Shown here one piece after another: positions 43,391-57,111 of a stretch of DNA of 64,000 bases; the first letter of the stretch is position 1; each line of letters starts with the position of its first letter. The notes beneath the pieces were generated by a model, which worked only from the letters and a program-made list of their open reading frames with translations, had not been told where the DNA came from and searched no databases. The stretch is from Spodoptera frugiperda (Eukaryota > Arthropoda > Insecta > Lepidoptera > Noctuidae): NCBI RefSeq assembly GCF_023101765.2, contig NC_064233.1:62001-126000 (forward strand). The letters run 5' to 3'. Position numbers and translations under genes: made by a program.

Positions 43391-43723
43391 GTCGTGTGCC
43401 AGAACGCAGATCTACGCGAGTCACAATGCATTTTCTATTGTTGTTTTTTATACGAAAGGTTAAAGGCTATATGAATATAGCGCACGTGTGAAGCCGGGGT
43501 GTATTGTTAGTACGTAGGTAAGTGTGGGAAAGTAGATAAGGTATAGTCCAAGTCTCATATTATATTGTATTATTTCTTAAACAATGATCGATTTGGTAGT
43601 TTCTTGGAAACAGAAGCGATAATTGTTGTATGTATACCTGACTAGACATTCCAACGTGATAACGACATCGGTATCCGCTCACAATGTCATTTTCGCAAAA
43701 TGATATCCAATTGCAAAATATCA

Positions 43724-44037
43724 GGCGACGCATTGGGTAATTTTTGTGACTTATCCAAGGCGTTCGACTGTGTGTCCCTCATGATACACTGATCAGGAAG
43801 CTATCCCATTATGGAATACGAGGCAACTCTCTGGACCTACTTATCTCATACTCTGATAGGATTCAGAGAGTCGAAATTAACGGAAAAATTTCCGCCGGGT
43901 CTATTGTTAAGGTGGGTGTTCCGCAGGGGTCAAATCTCGGCCCATTTTTATTTCTTATTTATATTATAGTGATTCACCTTATCTTGTAAGAGGTAACCAT
44001 GGAATTGTACTGTTTGCTGATAATACCTCTTTACCAT
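43724..44037 (+). pseudogene. CR1/Jockey-like reverse transcriptase relic, block 2 first spacer
   Basis: This has the same relic as unit 1 (motif A FCDLSKAFDCV, then GVPQGSNLGP) but with two extra bases after tgtgtg, which break the frame inside motif A. The motif C region downstream would read FADN. Confidence 0.75.
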
Positions 44038-44442
44038 TTAAACCCAAACGTAGAAAATGAGTCAGTTGTCATGTAAATAGTGCTCTCCCGAAATTAGTAC
44101 ACTGACACATGCGTGCTGCCATCTGAATAGGTGCGGTCATACAGTTGTTGTATTTCCTCTAAAGACCACTACAGAATCCGTTTGCACGGTTTTCGGTCAC
44201 GGTTTATTTGAACGTCTGAGTTAGTTTTGGCCAGTCTCATCTAGTTATTTAAGAGATTGACGTGAAAAAGTGTCATCTTGTAACCTATTTGCAAAAAAAT
44301 AAATATCTATAGAATTAGATTTCGTTTTCTGTCTATTTTGTAAGGAAACTTTTGAACATTACTCACGTAAATATACTGAGTAAAGCTCTACTAGTTTCGA
44401 ATCTAAGATAAGCAGCGTGCGCATACGCGGTAACGTCGCGCA

Positions 44443-44468
44443 GCCTACGTGACGTCGCGTCAGTAGGC
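44443..44468. repeat. Imperfect hairpin with CRE-like core, upstream of gene 3
   Basis: Same arms as 6206-6231. Here the following 0.8 kb is present, unlike in unit 2. Confidence 0.6.
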
Positions 44469-44916
44469 TTAGTCTTTAGGTTACGATAGCCGACCTTATC
44501 GCTTACCTAACGCGTTCTCTTCCAGGAAACGTTTGAGCATTATAAAATACCACGCTTGCTTTAGGCGGATTAGCAATTTCAAACTTATATTATATTGGAA
44601 ATAATAATTCAACACTGGACGTTATTAATGCTTTGACGGCAGAAATTGTAGAACAGTAGATTTAGGTAAAAGGTACATAAATGTATTACGAAATTTATCG
44701 ATCCCGAAAAAGCATTTGATCCTAGCGAACTGGCTAACCTCCTCTAACCTTAATTTAATCTTGGAATACCACATTGACTATTTCTTTGAATGTCTGTTCC
44801 ATTGAGTTCCATTTAACAATTCGTTAAAATATGTCCTTTACAATTGAGTGGTCACACCTGTCGATCTATATGGATTCGGGTGCTGGGCCATGAGAAAGGC
44901 GGGTGAAAGAAGTTTG

Positions 44917-45003
44917 CCTACAGCAGAGATGAGGATGCTGCGATGGATATGTGGCGTGATGGGACTAGACAATATAATACACGGCTATGTAAATGAAACT
45001 TAA
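44917..45003 (+). pseudogene. RTE-like reverse transcriptase C-terminal relic, unit 3
   Basis: It reads PTAEMRMLRWICGVMGLDN to a TAA, as in unit 1, with one or two substitutions after it. Confidence 0.5.
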
Positions 45004-45485
45004 GAGCAGCGCTCTCTCGTCTCTCTAAATATGGGAATCTGTACATCCCAACATACATTCTGTCTGTATATGGAACTGAAGGCTTCAAAAAGCTTCTGAG
45101 CATTTTATTGCATTAATGAACGAAAACCAATTTAATCTTGTTTTCATCATACCTTATTCTACTGGTCAATTTATTTGTAATAACTTCTTTAACAATATAA
45201 GTCAGAAAGAGATAGCCACATATGACTACACAGCAATTGATGCGTTAGATAAGGACAAAATATACAATAGTGAAAAAGTGAGATAGCAAAACACAAAAGG
45301 TGTGCGTTAGAGAGAGACAGCGTATCACTTCTCCCCACCACGTATTGTATGTTGTTAACACAATACAAGTTGTAGGCTAGCAGTTCACCCGTCACTTCGC
45401 CAGTTGCTCTTGTGACATCGCACTGTATAGTCGTGTACCGAGTGTGCATCAGTATTGAAATTAATTTTGTAATCATTTAATAAAC

Positions 45486-47497
45486 ATGGTTGTCGAGAGT
45501 TTTAGCTGGAGTGAAGAAGTGGAGTCGGCCGGTATGTACCCGTAGAAATACTAAGGATTTTTTTAAATTCCTATTCGAAACAAAATCTAATTAATCTTTT
45601 CCCACAGATCCCATGATAATGGAAGAACAACGGGAGACTAGGAGAGACTCCGTCAACTCCATCGAGCCCGAGGTAAAGACTCCACAAACACCGGAGACTA
45701 AATCCTCGGTGGACGAGGAAGACGGAGCTTTAAAGGACTTGCTCCGGGTCGATGAACAATATTATCCCTTATTGGCCTTGGTATGTAACATTATATTTTC
45801 TTAAATTATTTTACTTACTAATTAATAACTGGGGACATGATTGTTAATTTATTGACTCATCTTTGTTACAGTTGGAACAATTTTCCCCTGAAGACGACGG
45901 CATCCAATTCAACATAAAGTTGAAACAGTTTGAGACTACAATGTCATCCATGTGTCCGGACGACTCGCGTGTGCAGTAAGTATTTATCTATTTCTTTTTT
46001 TTTCAAATTATATCTTCTACTAGTATCTTATTCTCATCGTGTCCCGTAAATATTACTAATAATTTTATTTTACTTTGTCTAGACAAGCATTCGCGACGTT
46101 CCGCGCGGCGGCCCTGCGGTGCCCGGTGATGGCGCGTAAGCTGGCCGCAGTGGGTGTTTCGTTCACTCGCCAGCAGAACAAGCCACTGCTTCGTAGAACC
46201 CTCCTTAATGTCGTCATGCAGGACACTTTCTCCAGTAAGTACCCTTTCCCAAGATCTATTTACCCCTTTGAATTCAGTTCACCCGGTTTTACCGCAATCC
46301 CCTCGAATTGAACTTCTGCTCGAAGCTTCGTAAAAACTTCTTAAGGAATATATCAAATAAATAATTGTCATCTTCTTCAACAGAACTGGACGTGCTACAG
46401 CGCTCAAATCCGCTGTTCCTCGTCAACGCTGCGAATCTGATGGGGGATTACTTCGCCAACGCTCGCCTCAGTAACGGCGACAAGCTTCACTTTCTAGCTG
46501 AGCCACTACTGCAATACTTGCGTGCTTTACTCGCCGCCCATGATACACGTGCACATCACAGTCTCGCTGCACAAGTAAGTTTCAAACGAACATTTATTAT
46601 TTTGTAAAAAATGCTGTTTTATTGCCAAACACATACATTCATTGTTTAGTAACATTGTGACAGCTAAGCAGATTAAAATACTAATATGTAACTTTCTTTT
46701 GTCCACAGTTAATGCAAAACGGTCGCGAGCTACTCTCCGTAGTAGCTCAAGAGATGGACGAGCTCTCGGTCTCGATCCGTCTCCGTCTGCTCTCGTCCCC
46801 ACCAGTCAGCACAACGTGGCTACTACTCTCCGCAGACCTTTGCCTCAACAAGTTTCTTCCCCTACCGACTACGCTGCAACAGTTTTACACCGCTCATCTG
46901 GTAACAACCACGGAAGAAAATGTCAGTGAAGCCAGCTATAGATGTTGGAAGAAAAGCCCCGAGAAGAACGAGAATAAACCAGATGCTGCGGCGCTTGCAG
47001 AAGAAGTCAGTCAAAGTATATCTCAGATTAGTCTGCGTAATAATGAGGACACGAAGCCTAAGAAAGAACCAATCTCAGTTAGCCAAGATACATGGACAGG
47101 TGATGATACCTTAAGGAAAAGATACGACCTTAACTCTTGGCGGCAAACAGAAGAGACGAGAATAAAGGCTAATGACTGCCAACAAGGGGGGGATATCTTC
47201 CAAAGTCACCCCGAAAGAAATGTGTCTCAGGCCCCAGAAAAGCCAAAATTAGGCGTTGGAGCTAGGTTATTGAGACTTAGAGCCCTCTCAAAGGAATCAA
47301 TCTCAGTCAGCGAAGACACATGGTCAGGACCCGACTCCCGCCCGCCGCACATAAGTATGAGATCACGAAAGGGGAGGATTAATGGAAAGAAAGACGGAAC
47401 AACAGCCAAGGCGACCCCAAGACGCCATGTCGCCGAAGTACCGCGCAGCGCCAAATACTGGGGCCACGACGACCGATGCGTCAAACATTATAGTTAG
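45486..47497 (+). CDS. MIF4G-like domain protein, array copy 3 (six exons, 484 aa)
   Basis: Exons: 45486-45531, 45608-45780, 45872-45975, 46083-46234, 46384-46574, 46709-47497. The product starts MVVESF, has LLRRTLLN in exon 4 and RLLSSPP in exon 6. It carries EEVSQSIS, KEPISV, KLGVGAR and RINGKK, the majority residues of the array. Intron 3 is the short type. A 4-bp ataa insertion (aataaataatt) lies before the exon 5 acceptor; copies 4 and 6 share it. This copy best represents the array consensus. Confidence 0.83.
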
Positions 47498-47853
47498 TAG
47501 GAATGTCTTGTATGTATGTATGTAAATAATTATTAATTTAGGGAATTGTACAAATGAAATTGTTACTTAAACCAAAAATGACGTTATAAATGTTGTGTAT
47601 ATTACTTATGAAATGTATTAAATAGTTGTAAAATAATTATACTTTAATGTAATGTAATAATAATCAATGAATAAAATTATTTTTGATAACTTCAAATTCG
47701 ATATTTTCTATAAAACCCCTTATTCCTGACACAGCTAAGGAATACAAATTCAACATTCTGTAAGTTTCACTTCATAATAGACTCATAAACAACTATTAGC
47801 ATTAGTCTTATCGTATTTTATAGAAAAGGTTATTTTTAATTCGTACCACACGA

Positions 47854-47888
47854 TGCTACGGCGTAGCAGGTGATACTACGGTGTAGTA
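47854..47888. repeat. Paired palindromes, unit 3
   Basis: The first (47854-47868) is perfect. The second (47874-47888) has T for C (ACGGTGTAGT), leaving 6-base arms. Confidence 0.7.
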
Positions 47889-48317
47889 AAATCTGACGAA
47901 ATAGACTGTAGTTTAGACTTGTTTACACTTGTTTGCCATCACGAGCATTACCAAAGCCTTGTTCCAAAGTTTCCTCACAAACCAAAAAGAAAACGAAATC
48001 TAATTCTATAGACAAGACAGTGGACGCACTTACACCCCTGTTTCACCATAATTTCCGAGAATATAGCGCCCGTATGAAGCCGGGGTGTATTGTTAGTACG
48101 TAGGGAAGCGTGGGAAAGTAGATAAGGTGTAGACCAAGTCTTATATATTGTGGTACCTATTTGTTAAACAATGATCGATTTGGTAGTTTCTTGGAAACAG
48201 AAGCGATAATTGTTGTATGTATACCTGACTAAACATTCCAATGTGATAACGTCATCGGTATCCGCTCACTTAAAATGTCATTTTCGCAAAATGATATCCA
48301 ATTACGCAAAATATGCA

Positions 48318-48630
48318 GGCGACGCATTGGGTAATTTTTGTGACTTATCCAAGGCGTTCGATTGTGTCCCTCATGATACACTGATCAGGAAGCTATCCCA
48401 TTATGGAATACGAGGCAACTCTCTGGACCTACTTATCTCATACTCTGATAGGATTCAGAGAGTCGAAATTAACGGAAAAATTTCCGCCGGGTCTATTGTT
48501 AAGGTGGGTGTTCCGCAGGGGTCAAATCTCGGCCCATTTTTATTTCTTATTTATATTATAGTGATTCACCTTATCTTGTAAGAGGTAACCATGGAATTGT
48601 ACTGTTTGCTGATAATACCTCTTTACCATT
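48318..48630 (+). pseudogene. CR1/Jockey-like reverse transcriptase relic, unit 3
   Basis: Open through motif A and motif B (GVPQGSNLGP), then ends VIHLIL-stop before the FADN region. A longer left part (aattacgcaaaatatgcagg) is kept only here. Confidence 0.75.
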
Positions 48631-49509
48631 TAAACCCAAACGTAGAAAATGAGTCAGTTGTCATGTAAATAGTGCTCTCCCGAAATTAGTACACTGACAC
48701 ATGCGTGCTGCCATCTGAATAGGTGCGGTCATACAGTTGTTGTATTTCCTCTAAAGACCACTACAGAATCCGTTTGCACGGTTTTCGGTCACGGTTTATT
48801 TGAACGTCTGAGTTAGTTTTGGCCAGTCTCATCTAGTTATTTAAGAGATTGACGTGAAAAAGTGTCATCTTGTAACCTATTTGCAAAAAAATAAATATCT
48901 ATAGAATTAGATTTCGTTTTCTGTCTTGTTTTGTAAGGAAACTTTTGAACATTACTCACGTAAATATACTGAGTAAAGCTCTACTAGTTTCGAATCTAAG
49001 ATAAGCAGCGTGCGCATACGCGGTAACGTCGCGCAGCCTACGTGACGTCGCGTCAGTAGGCTTAGTCTTTAGGTTACGATAGCCGACCTTATCGCTTACC
49101 TAACGCGTTCTCTTCCAGGAAACGTTTGAGCATTATAAAATACCACGCTTGCTTTAGGCGGATTAGCAATTTCAAACTTATATTATATTGGAAATAATAA
49201 TTCAACACTGGACGTTATTAATGCTTTGACGGCAGAAATTGTAGAACAGTAGATTTAGGTAAAAGGTACATAAATGTATTACGAAATTTATCGATCCCGA
49301 AAAAGCATTTGATCCTAGCGAACTGGCTAACCTCCTCTAACCTTAATTTAATCTTGGAATACCACATTGACTATTTCTTTGAATGTCTGTTCCATTGAGT
49401 TCCATTTAACAATTCGTTAAAATATGTCCTTTACAATTGAGTGGTCACACCTGTCGATCTATATGGATTCGGGTGCTGGGCCATGAGAAAGGCGGGTGAA
49501 AGAAGTTTG

Positions 49510-49596
49510 CCTACAGCAGAGATGAGGATGCTGCGATGGATATGTGGCGTGATGGGACTAGACAATATAATACACGGCTATGTAAATGAAACTTAA
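49510..49596 (+). pseudogene. RTE-like reverse transcriptase C-terminal relic, unit 4
   Basis: Same frame and stop as the unit 3 relic, 4593 bp further on. Confidence 0.5.
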
Positions 49597-50078
49597 GAGC
49601 AGCGCTCTCTCGTCTCTCTAAATATGGGAATCTGTACATCCCAACATACATTCTGTCTGTATATGGAACTGAAGGCTTCAAAAAGCTTCTGAGCATTTTA
49701 TTGCATTAATGAACGAAAACCAATTTAATCTTGTTTTCATCATACCTTATTCTACTGGTCAATTTATTTGTAATAACTTCTTTAACAATATAAGTCAGAA
49801 AGAGATAGCCACATATGACTACACAGCAATTGATGCGTTAGATAAGGACAAAATATACAATAGTGAAAAAGTGAGATAGCAAAACACAAAAGGTGTGCGT
49901 TAGAGAGAGACAGCGTATCACTTCTCCCCACCACGTATTGTATGTTGTTAACACAATACAAGTTGTAGGCTAGCAGTTCACCCGTCACTTCGCCAGTTGC
50001 TCTTGTGACATCGCACTGTATAGTCGTGTACCGAGTGTGCATCAGTATTGAAATTAATTTTGTAATCATTTAATAAAC

Positions 50079-52090
50079 ATGGTTGTCGAGAGTTTTAGCT
50101 GGAGTGAAGAAGTGGAGTCGGCCGGTATGTACCCGTAGAAATACTAAGGATTTTTTTAAATTCCTATTCGAAACAAAATCTAATTAATCTTTTCCCACAG
50201 ATCCCATGATAATGGAAGAACAACGGGAGACTAGGAGAGACTCCGTCAACTCCATCGAGCCCGAGGTAAAGACTCCACAAACACCGGAGACTAAATCCTC
50301 GGTGGACGAGGAAGACGGAGCTTTAAAGGACTTGCTCCGGGTCGATGAACAATATTATCCCTTATTGGCCTTGGTATGTAACATTATATTTTCTTAAATT
50401 ATTTTACTTACTAATTAATAACTGGGGACATGATTGTTAATTTATTGACTCATCTTTGTTACAGTTGGAACAATTTTCCCCTGAAGACGACGGCATCCAA
50501 TTCAACATAAAGTTGAAACAGTTTGAGACTACAATGTCATCCATGTGTCCGGACGACTCGCGTGTGCAGTAAGTATTTATCTATTTCTTTTTTTTTCAAA
50601 TTATATCTTCTACTAGTATCTTATTCTCATCGTGTCCCGTAAATATTACTAATAATTTTATTTTACTTTGTCTAGACAAGCATTCGCGACGTTCCGCGCG
50701 GCGGCCCTGCGGTGCCCGGTGATGGCGCGTAAGCTGGCCGCAGTGGGTGTTTCGTTCACTCGCCAGCAGAACAAGCCACTGCTTCGTAGAACCCTCCTTA
50801 ATGTCGTCATGCAGGACACTTTCTCCAGTAAGTACCCTTTCCCAAGATCTATTTACCCCTTTGAATTCAGTTCACCCGGTTTTACCGCAATCCCCTCGAA
50901 TTGAACTTCTGCTCGAAGCTTCGTAAAAACTTCTTAAGGAATATATCAAATAAATAATTGTCATCTTCTTCAACAGAACTGGACGTGCTACAGCGCTCAA
51001 ATCCGCTGTTCCTCGTCAACGCTGCGAATCTGATGGGGGATTACTTCGCCAACGCTCGCCTCAGTAACGGCGACAAGCTTCACTTTCTAGCTGAGCCACT
51101 ACTGCAATACTTGCGTGCTTTACTCGCCGCCCATGATACACGTGCACATCACAGTCTCGCTGCACAAGTAAGTTTCAAACGAACATTTATTATTTTGTAA
51201 AAAATGCTGTTTTATTGCCAAACACATACATTCATTGTTTAGTAACATTGTGACAGCTAAGCAGATTAAAATACTAATATGTAACTTTCTTTTGTCCACA
51301 GTTAATGCAAAACGGTCGCGAGCTACTCTCCGTAGTAGCTCAAGAGATGGACGAGCTCTCGGTCTCGATCCGTCTCCGTCTGCTCTCGCCCCCACCAGTC
51401 AGCACAACGTGGCTACTACTCTCCGCAGACCTTTGCCTCAACAAGTTTCTTCCCCTACCGACTACGCTGCAACAGTTTTACACCGCTCATCTGGTAACAA
51501 CCACGGAAGAAAATGTCAGTGAAGCCAGCTATAGATGTTGGAAGAAAAGCCCCGAGAAGAACGAGAATAAACCAGATGCTGCGGCGCTTGCAGAAGAAGT
51601 CAGTCAAAGTATATCTCAGATTAGTCTGCGTAATAATGAGGACACGAAGCCTAAGAAAGAACCAATCTCAGTTAGCCAAGATACATGGACAGGTGATGAT
51701 ACCTTAAGGAAAAGATACGACCTTAACTCTTGGCGGCAAACAGAAGAGACGAGAATAAAGGCTAATGACTGCCAACAAGGGGGGGATATCTTCCAAAGTC
51801 ACCCCGAAAGAAATGTGTCTCAGGCCCCAGAAAAGCCAAAATTAGGCGTTGGAGCTAGGTTATTGAGACTTAGAGCCCTCTCAAAGGAATCAATCTCAGT
51901 CAGCGAAGACACATGGTCAGGACCCGACTCCCGCCCGCCGCACATAAGTATGAGATCACGAAAGGGGAGGATTAATGGAAAGAAAGACGGAACAACAGCC
52001 AAGGCGACCCCAAGACGCCATGTCGCCGAAGTACCGCGCAGCGCCAAATACTGGGGCCACGACGACCGATGCGTCAAACATTATAGTTAG
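50079..52090 (+). CDS. MIF4G-like domain protein, array copy 4 (six exons, 484 aa)
   Basis: Exons: 50079-50124, 50201-50373, 50465-50568, 50676-50827, 50977-51167, 51302-52090. It differs from copy 3 by RLLSPPP (serine to proline) in exon 6. Introns are the same length as in copy 3 at every position, giving an exact 4593-bp offset. The upstream hairpin is at 49036-49061. It shares the SPPP variant with copies 5 and 6, so that change has spread across neighbours. Confidence 0.83.
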
Positions 52091-52443
52091 TAGGAATGTC
52101 TTGTATGTATGTATGTAAATAATTATTAATTTAGGGAATTGTACAAATGAAATTGTTACTTAAACCAAAAATGTTATAAATGTTGTTTATATTACTTATG
52201 AAATGTATTAAATAGTTGTAAAATAATTATACTTTAATGTAATGTAATAATAATCAATGAATAAAATAATTTTTGATAACTTCAAATTCGATATTTTCTA
52301 TAAAACCCCTTATTCCTGACACAGCTAAGGAATACAAATTCAACATTCTGTAAGTTTCACTTCATAATAAACTCATAAACAACTATTAGCATTAGTCTTA
52401 TCGTATTTTGTAGAAAAGGTTAATTTTAATTCGTAGCACACGA

Positions 52444-52478
52444 TGCTATGGCGTAGCAGGTGATACTACGGTGTAGTA
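52444..52478. repeat. Paired palindromes, unit 4
   Basis: The first (52444-52458) has one arm change (tgctatgg). The second (52464-52478) is the 6-base-arm type. Confidence 0.6.
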
Positions 52479-52899
52479 AAATCTGACGAAATAGACTGTA
52501 GTTTAGACTTGTTTACACTTGTTTGCCATCACGAGCATTACCAAAGCCTTGTTCCAAAGTTTCCTCACAAACCAAAAAGAAAACGAAATCTAATTCTATA
52601 GACAAGACAGTGGACGCACTTACACTCCTGTTTCACCATAATTTCCGAGAATATAGCGCTCGTATGAAGCCGGGGTGTATTGTTAGTACGTAGGGAAGCG
52701 TGGGAAAGTAGATAAGGTGTAGACCAAGTCTTATATATTGTGGTACCTATTTGTTAAACAATGATCGATTTGGTAGTTTCTTGGAAACAGAAGCGATAAT
52801 TGTTGTATGTATACCTGACTAGACATTCCAACGTGATAACGACATCGGTATCCGCTCACAATGTCATTTTCGCAAAATGATATCCAATTGCAAAATATC

Positions 52900-53212
52900 A
52901 GGCGACGCATTGGGTAATTTTTGTGACTTATCCAAGGCGTTCGACTGTGTCCCTCATGATACACTGATCGGGAAGCTATCCCATTATGGAATACGAGGCA
53001 ACTCTCTGGACCTACTTATCTCATACTCTGATAGGATTCAGAGAGTCGAAATTAACGGAAAAATTTCCGCCGGGTCTATTGTTAAGGTGGGTGTTCCGCA
53101 GGGGTCAAATCTCGGCCCATTTTTATTTCTTATTTATATTATAGTGATTCACCTTACCTTGTAAGAGGTAACCATGGAATTGTACTGTTTGCTGATAATA
53201 CCTCTTTACCAT
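52900..53212 (+). pseudogene. CR1/Jockey-like reverse transcriptase relic, unit 4
   Basis: As in unit 3, with one change (LIGKLSHYG). The frame ends IVIHLTL-stop. Confidence 0.75.
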
Positions 53213-54093
53213 TTAAACCCAAACGTAGAAAATGAGTCAGTTGTCATGTAAATAGTGCTCTCCCGAAATTAGTACACTGACACATGCGTGCTGCCATCTG
53301 AATAGGTGCGGTCATACAGTTGTTGTATTTCCTCTAAAGACCACTATAGAATCCATTTGCACGGTTTTCGGTCACGGTTTATTTGAACGTCTGAGTTAGT
53401 TTTGGCCAGTCTCATCTAGTTATTTAAGAGATTGACGTGAAAAAGTGTCATCTTGTAACCTATTTGCAAAAAAATAAATATCTATAGAATTAGATTTCGT
53501 TTTCTGTCTTGTTTTTGTAAGGAAACTTTTGAACATTACTCACGTAAATATACTGAGTAAAGCTCTACTAGTTTCGAATCTAAAATAAGCAGCGTGCGCA
53601 TACGCGGTAACGTCGCGCAGCCTACGTGACGTCGCGTCAGTAGGCTTAGTCTTTAGGTTACGATAGCCGACCTTATCGCTTACCTAACGCGTTCTCTTCC
53701 AGGAAACGTTTGAGCATTATAAAATACCACGCTTGCTTTAGGCGGATTAGTAATTTCAAACTTATATTATATTGGAAATAATAATTCAACACTGGACGTT
53801 ATTAATGCTTTGACGGCAGAAATTGTAGAACAGTAGATTTAGGTAAAAGGTACATAAATGTATTACGAAATTTATCGATCCCGAAAAAGCATTTGATCCT
53901 AGCGAACTGGCTAACCTCCTAACCTTAATTTAATCTTGGAATACCACATTGACTATTTCTTTGAATGTCTGTTCCATTGAGTTCCATTTAACAATTCGTT
54001 AAAATATGTCCTTTACAAATGAGTGGTCACACCTGTCGATCTATATATGGATTCGGGTGCTGGGCCATGAGAAAGGCGGGTGAAAGAAGTTTG

Positions 54094-54180
54094 CCTACAG
54101 CAGAGATGAGGATGCTGCGATGGATATGTGGCGTGATGGGACTAGACAATATAATACACGGCTATGTAAATGAAACTTAA
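54094..54180 (+). pseudogene. RTE-like reverse transcriptase C-terminal relic, unit 5
   Basis: Same frame and stop as the other relics. The preceding spacer has an extra TA (atctatatatgg). Confidence 0.5.
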
Positions 54181-54661
54181 GAGCAGCGCTCTCTCGTCTC
54201 TCTAAATATGGGAATCTGTACATCCCAACATACATTCTGTCTGTATATGGAACTGAAGGCTTCAAAAAGCTTCTGAGCATTTTATTGCATTAATGAACGA
54301 AAACCAATTTAATCTTGTTTTCATCATACCTTATTCTACTGGTCAATTTATTTGTAATAACTTCTTTAACAATATAAGTCAGAAAGAGATAGCCACATAT
54401 AGTTACACAGCAATTGGTGCGTTAGATAAGGACAAAATATACAATAGTGAAAAAGTGAGATAGCAAAACACAAAAGGTGTGCGTTAGAGAGAGACAGCGT
54501 ATCACTTCTCCCCACCACGTATTGTATGTTTTTAACACAATACAAGTTGTAGGCTAGCAGTTCACCCGTCACTTCGCCAGTTGCTCTTGTGACATCGCAC
54601 TGTATAGTCGTGTACCGAGTGTGCATCAGCCTTGAAATAATTTTTGTAATCATTTAAAAAC

Positions 54662-56723
54662 ATGGTTATCGAGAGTTTTAGCTGGAGTGAAGAAGTGGAG
54701 TCGGCCGGTATGTACCCGTAGAAATACTAAGGATTTTTTTTTATTCCTATTCGAAACAAAATCTAATTAACTTTTCCCACAGACCCCATGATAATGGAAG
54801 AACAACGGGAGACTAGGAGAGACTCCGTCAACTCCATCGAGCCCGAGGTAAAGACTCCACAAACACCGAAGACTAAATCCTCGGTGGACGAGGAAGACGG
54901 AGCTTTAAAGGACTTGCTCCGGGTCGATGAACAATATTATCCCTTATTGGCCTTGGTATGTAACATTATATTTTCTTAAATTATTTGACTTACTAATTAA
55001 TAACTGGGAACATGATTGTTAATTTATTGACTCATCTTTGTTACAGTTGGAACAATTTTCCCCTGAAGACGACGGCATCCAATTCAACATAAAGTTGAAA
55101 CAGTTTGAGACTACAATGTCATCCATGTGTCCGGACGACTCGCGTGTGCAGTAAGTATTTATCTATTTCTTATTTTTTTTCAAATTATATCTTCTACTAG
55201 TATCTTATTCTCATCGTGTCCCGTAAATATTAATAGACTCATTCCCAATAATATAACTGTACACCTCTTCGGAGATCAAAAAGTGTAATATTTTTTTTTT
55301 TACTTTGTCTAGACAAGCATTCGCGACGTTCCGCGCGGCGGCCCTGCGGTGCCCGGTGATGGCGCGTAAGCTGGCCGCAGTGGGTGTTTCGTTCACTCGC
55401 CAGCAGAACAAGCCACTGCTTCGTAAAACCCTCCTTAATGTCGTCATGCAGGACACTTTCTCCAGTAAGTACCCTTTCCCAAGATCTATTTACCCCTTTG
55501 AATTCAGTTCACCCGGTTTTACCGCAATCCCCTCGAATTGAACTTCTGCTCGAAGCTTCGTAAAAACTTCTTAAGGAATATATCAAATAATTGTCATCTT
55601 CTTCAACAGAAATGGACGTGCTACAGCGCTCAAACCCGCTGTTCCTCGTCAACGCTGCGAATCTGATGGGGGATTACTTCGCCAACGCTCGCCTCAGTAA
55701 CGGCGACAAGCTTCACTTTCTAGCTGAGCCACTACTGCAATACTTGCGTGCTTTACTCGCCGCCCATGATACACGTGCACATCACAGTCTCGCTGCACAA
55801 GTAAGTTTCAAACGAACATTTATTATTTTGTAAAAAATGCTGTTTTATTGCCAAACACATACATTCATTGTTTAGTAACATTGTGACAGCTAAGCAGATT
55901 AAAATACTAATATGTAACTTTCTTTTGTCCACAGTTAATGCAAAACGGTCGCGAGCTACTCTCCGTAGTAGCTCGAGAGATGGACGAGCTCTCGGTCTCG
56001 ATCCGTCTCCGTCTGCTCTCGCCCCCACCAGTCAGCACAACGTGGCTACTACTCTCCGCAGACCTTTGCCTCAACAAGTTTCTTCCCCTACCGACTACGC
56101 TGCAACAGTTTTACACCGCTCATCTGGTAACAACCACGGAAGAAAATGTCAGTGAAGCCAGCTATAGATGTTGGAAGAAAAGCCCCGAGAAGAACGAGAA
56201 TAAACCAGATGCTGCGGCGCTTGCAGAAGAAGTCAGTCAAAGTATATCTCAGATTAGTCTGCGTAATAATGAGGACACGAAGCCTAAGAAAGAACCAATC
56301 TCAGTTAGCCAAGATACATGGACAGGTGATGATACCTTAAGGAAAAGATACGACCTTAACTCTTGGCGGCAAACAGAAGAGACGAGAATAAAGGCTAATG
56401 ACTGCCAACAAGGGGGGGATATCTTCCAAAGTCACCCCGAAAGAAATGTGTCTCAGGCCCCAGAAAAGCCAAAATTAGGCGTTGGAGCTAGGTTATTGAG
56501 ACTTAGAGCCCTCTCAAAGGAATCAATCTCAGTCAGCGAAGACACATGGTCAGGACCCGACTCCCGCCCGCCGCACATAAGTATGAGATCACGAAAGGGG
56601 AGGATTAATGGAAAGAAAGACGGAACAACAGCCAAGGCGACCCCAAGACGCCATGTCGCCGAAGTACCGCGCAGCGCCAAATACTGGGGCCACGACGACC
56701 GATGCGTCAAACATTATAGTTAG
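54662..56723 (+). CDS. MIF4G-like domain protein, array copy 5 (six exons, 484 aa)
   Basis: Exons: 54662-54707, 54783-54955, 55047-55150, 55313-55464, 55610-55800, 55935-56723. Starts MVIESF like copies 1 and 2. It has LLRKTLLN and the long intron 3 (extra aatagactcattcccaataa block) like copy 1, but SPPP in exon 6 like copies 4 and 6. Unique residues are PKTKSS in exon 2, KMDVLQ at the exon 4/5 join and VVAREMDE in exon 6. It is the clearest mosaic of the array. The hairpin upstream is at 53620-53645. Confidence 0.83.
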
Positions 56724-57076
56724 TAGGAATGTCTTGTATGTATGTATGTAAATAATTATTAATTTAGGGAATTGTACAAATGAAATTGTTACTTAAACCA
56801 AAAATGTTATAAATGTTGTTTATATTACTTATGAAATGTATTAAATAGTTGTAAAATAATTATACTTTAATGTAATGTAATAATAATCAATGAATAAAAT
56901 AATTTTTGATAACTTCAAATTCGATATTTTCTATAAAACCCCTTATTCCTGACACAGCTAAGGAATACAAATTCAACATTCTGTAAGTTTCACTTCATAA
57001 TAGACTCATAAACAACTATTAGCATTAGTCTTATCGTATTTTATAGAAAAGGTTATTTTTAATTCGTACCACACGA

Positions 57077-57111
57077 TGCTACGGCGTAGCAGGTGATACT
57101 ACGGTGTAGTA
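57077..57111. repeat. Paired palindromes, unit 5
   Basis: 57077-57091 is perfect; 57097-57111 is the 6-base-arm type. Confidence 0.7.

Noticed and set aside
45189..45476. Minus-strand frame of 95 codons upstream of each array gene
   Set aside because: It lies in the promoter spacer, has no splice signals or known motifs, and is shortened in unit 1. Its recurrence is explained by unit duplication.
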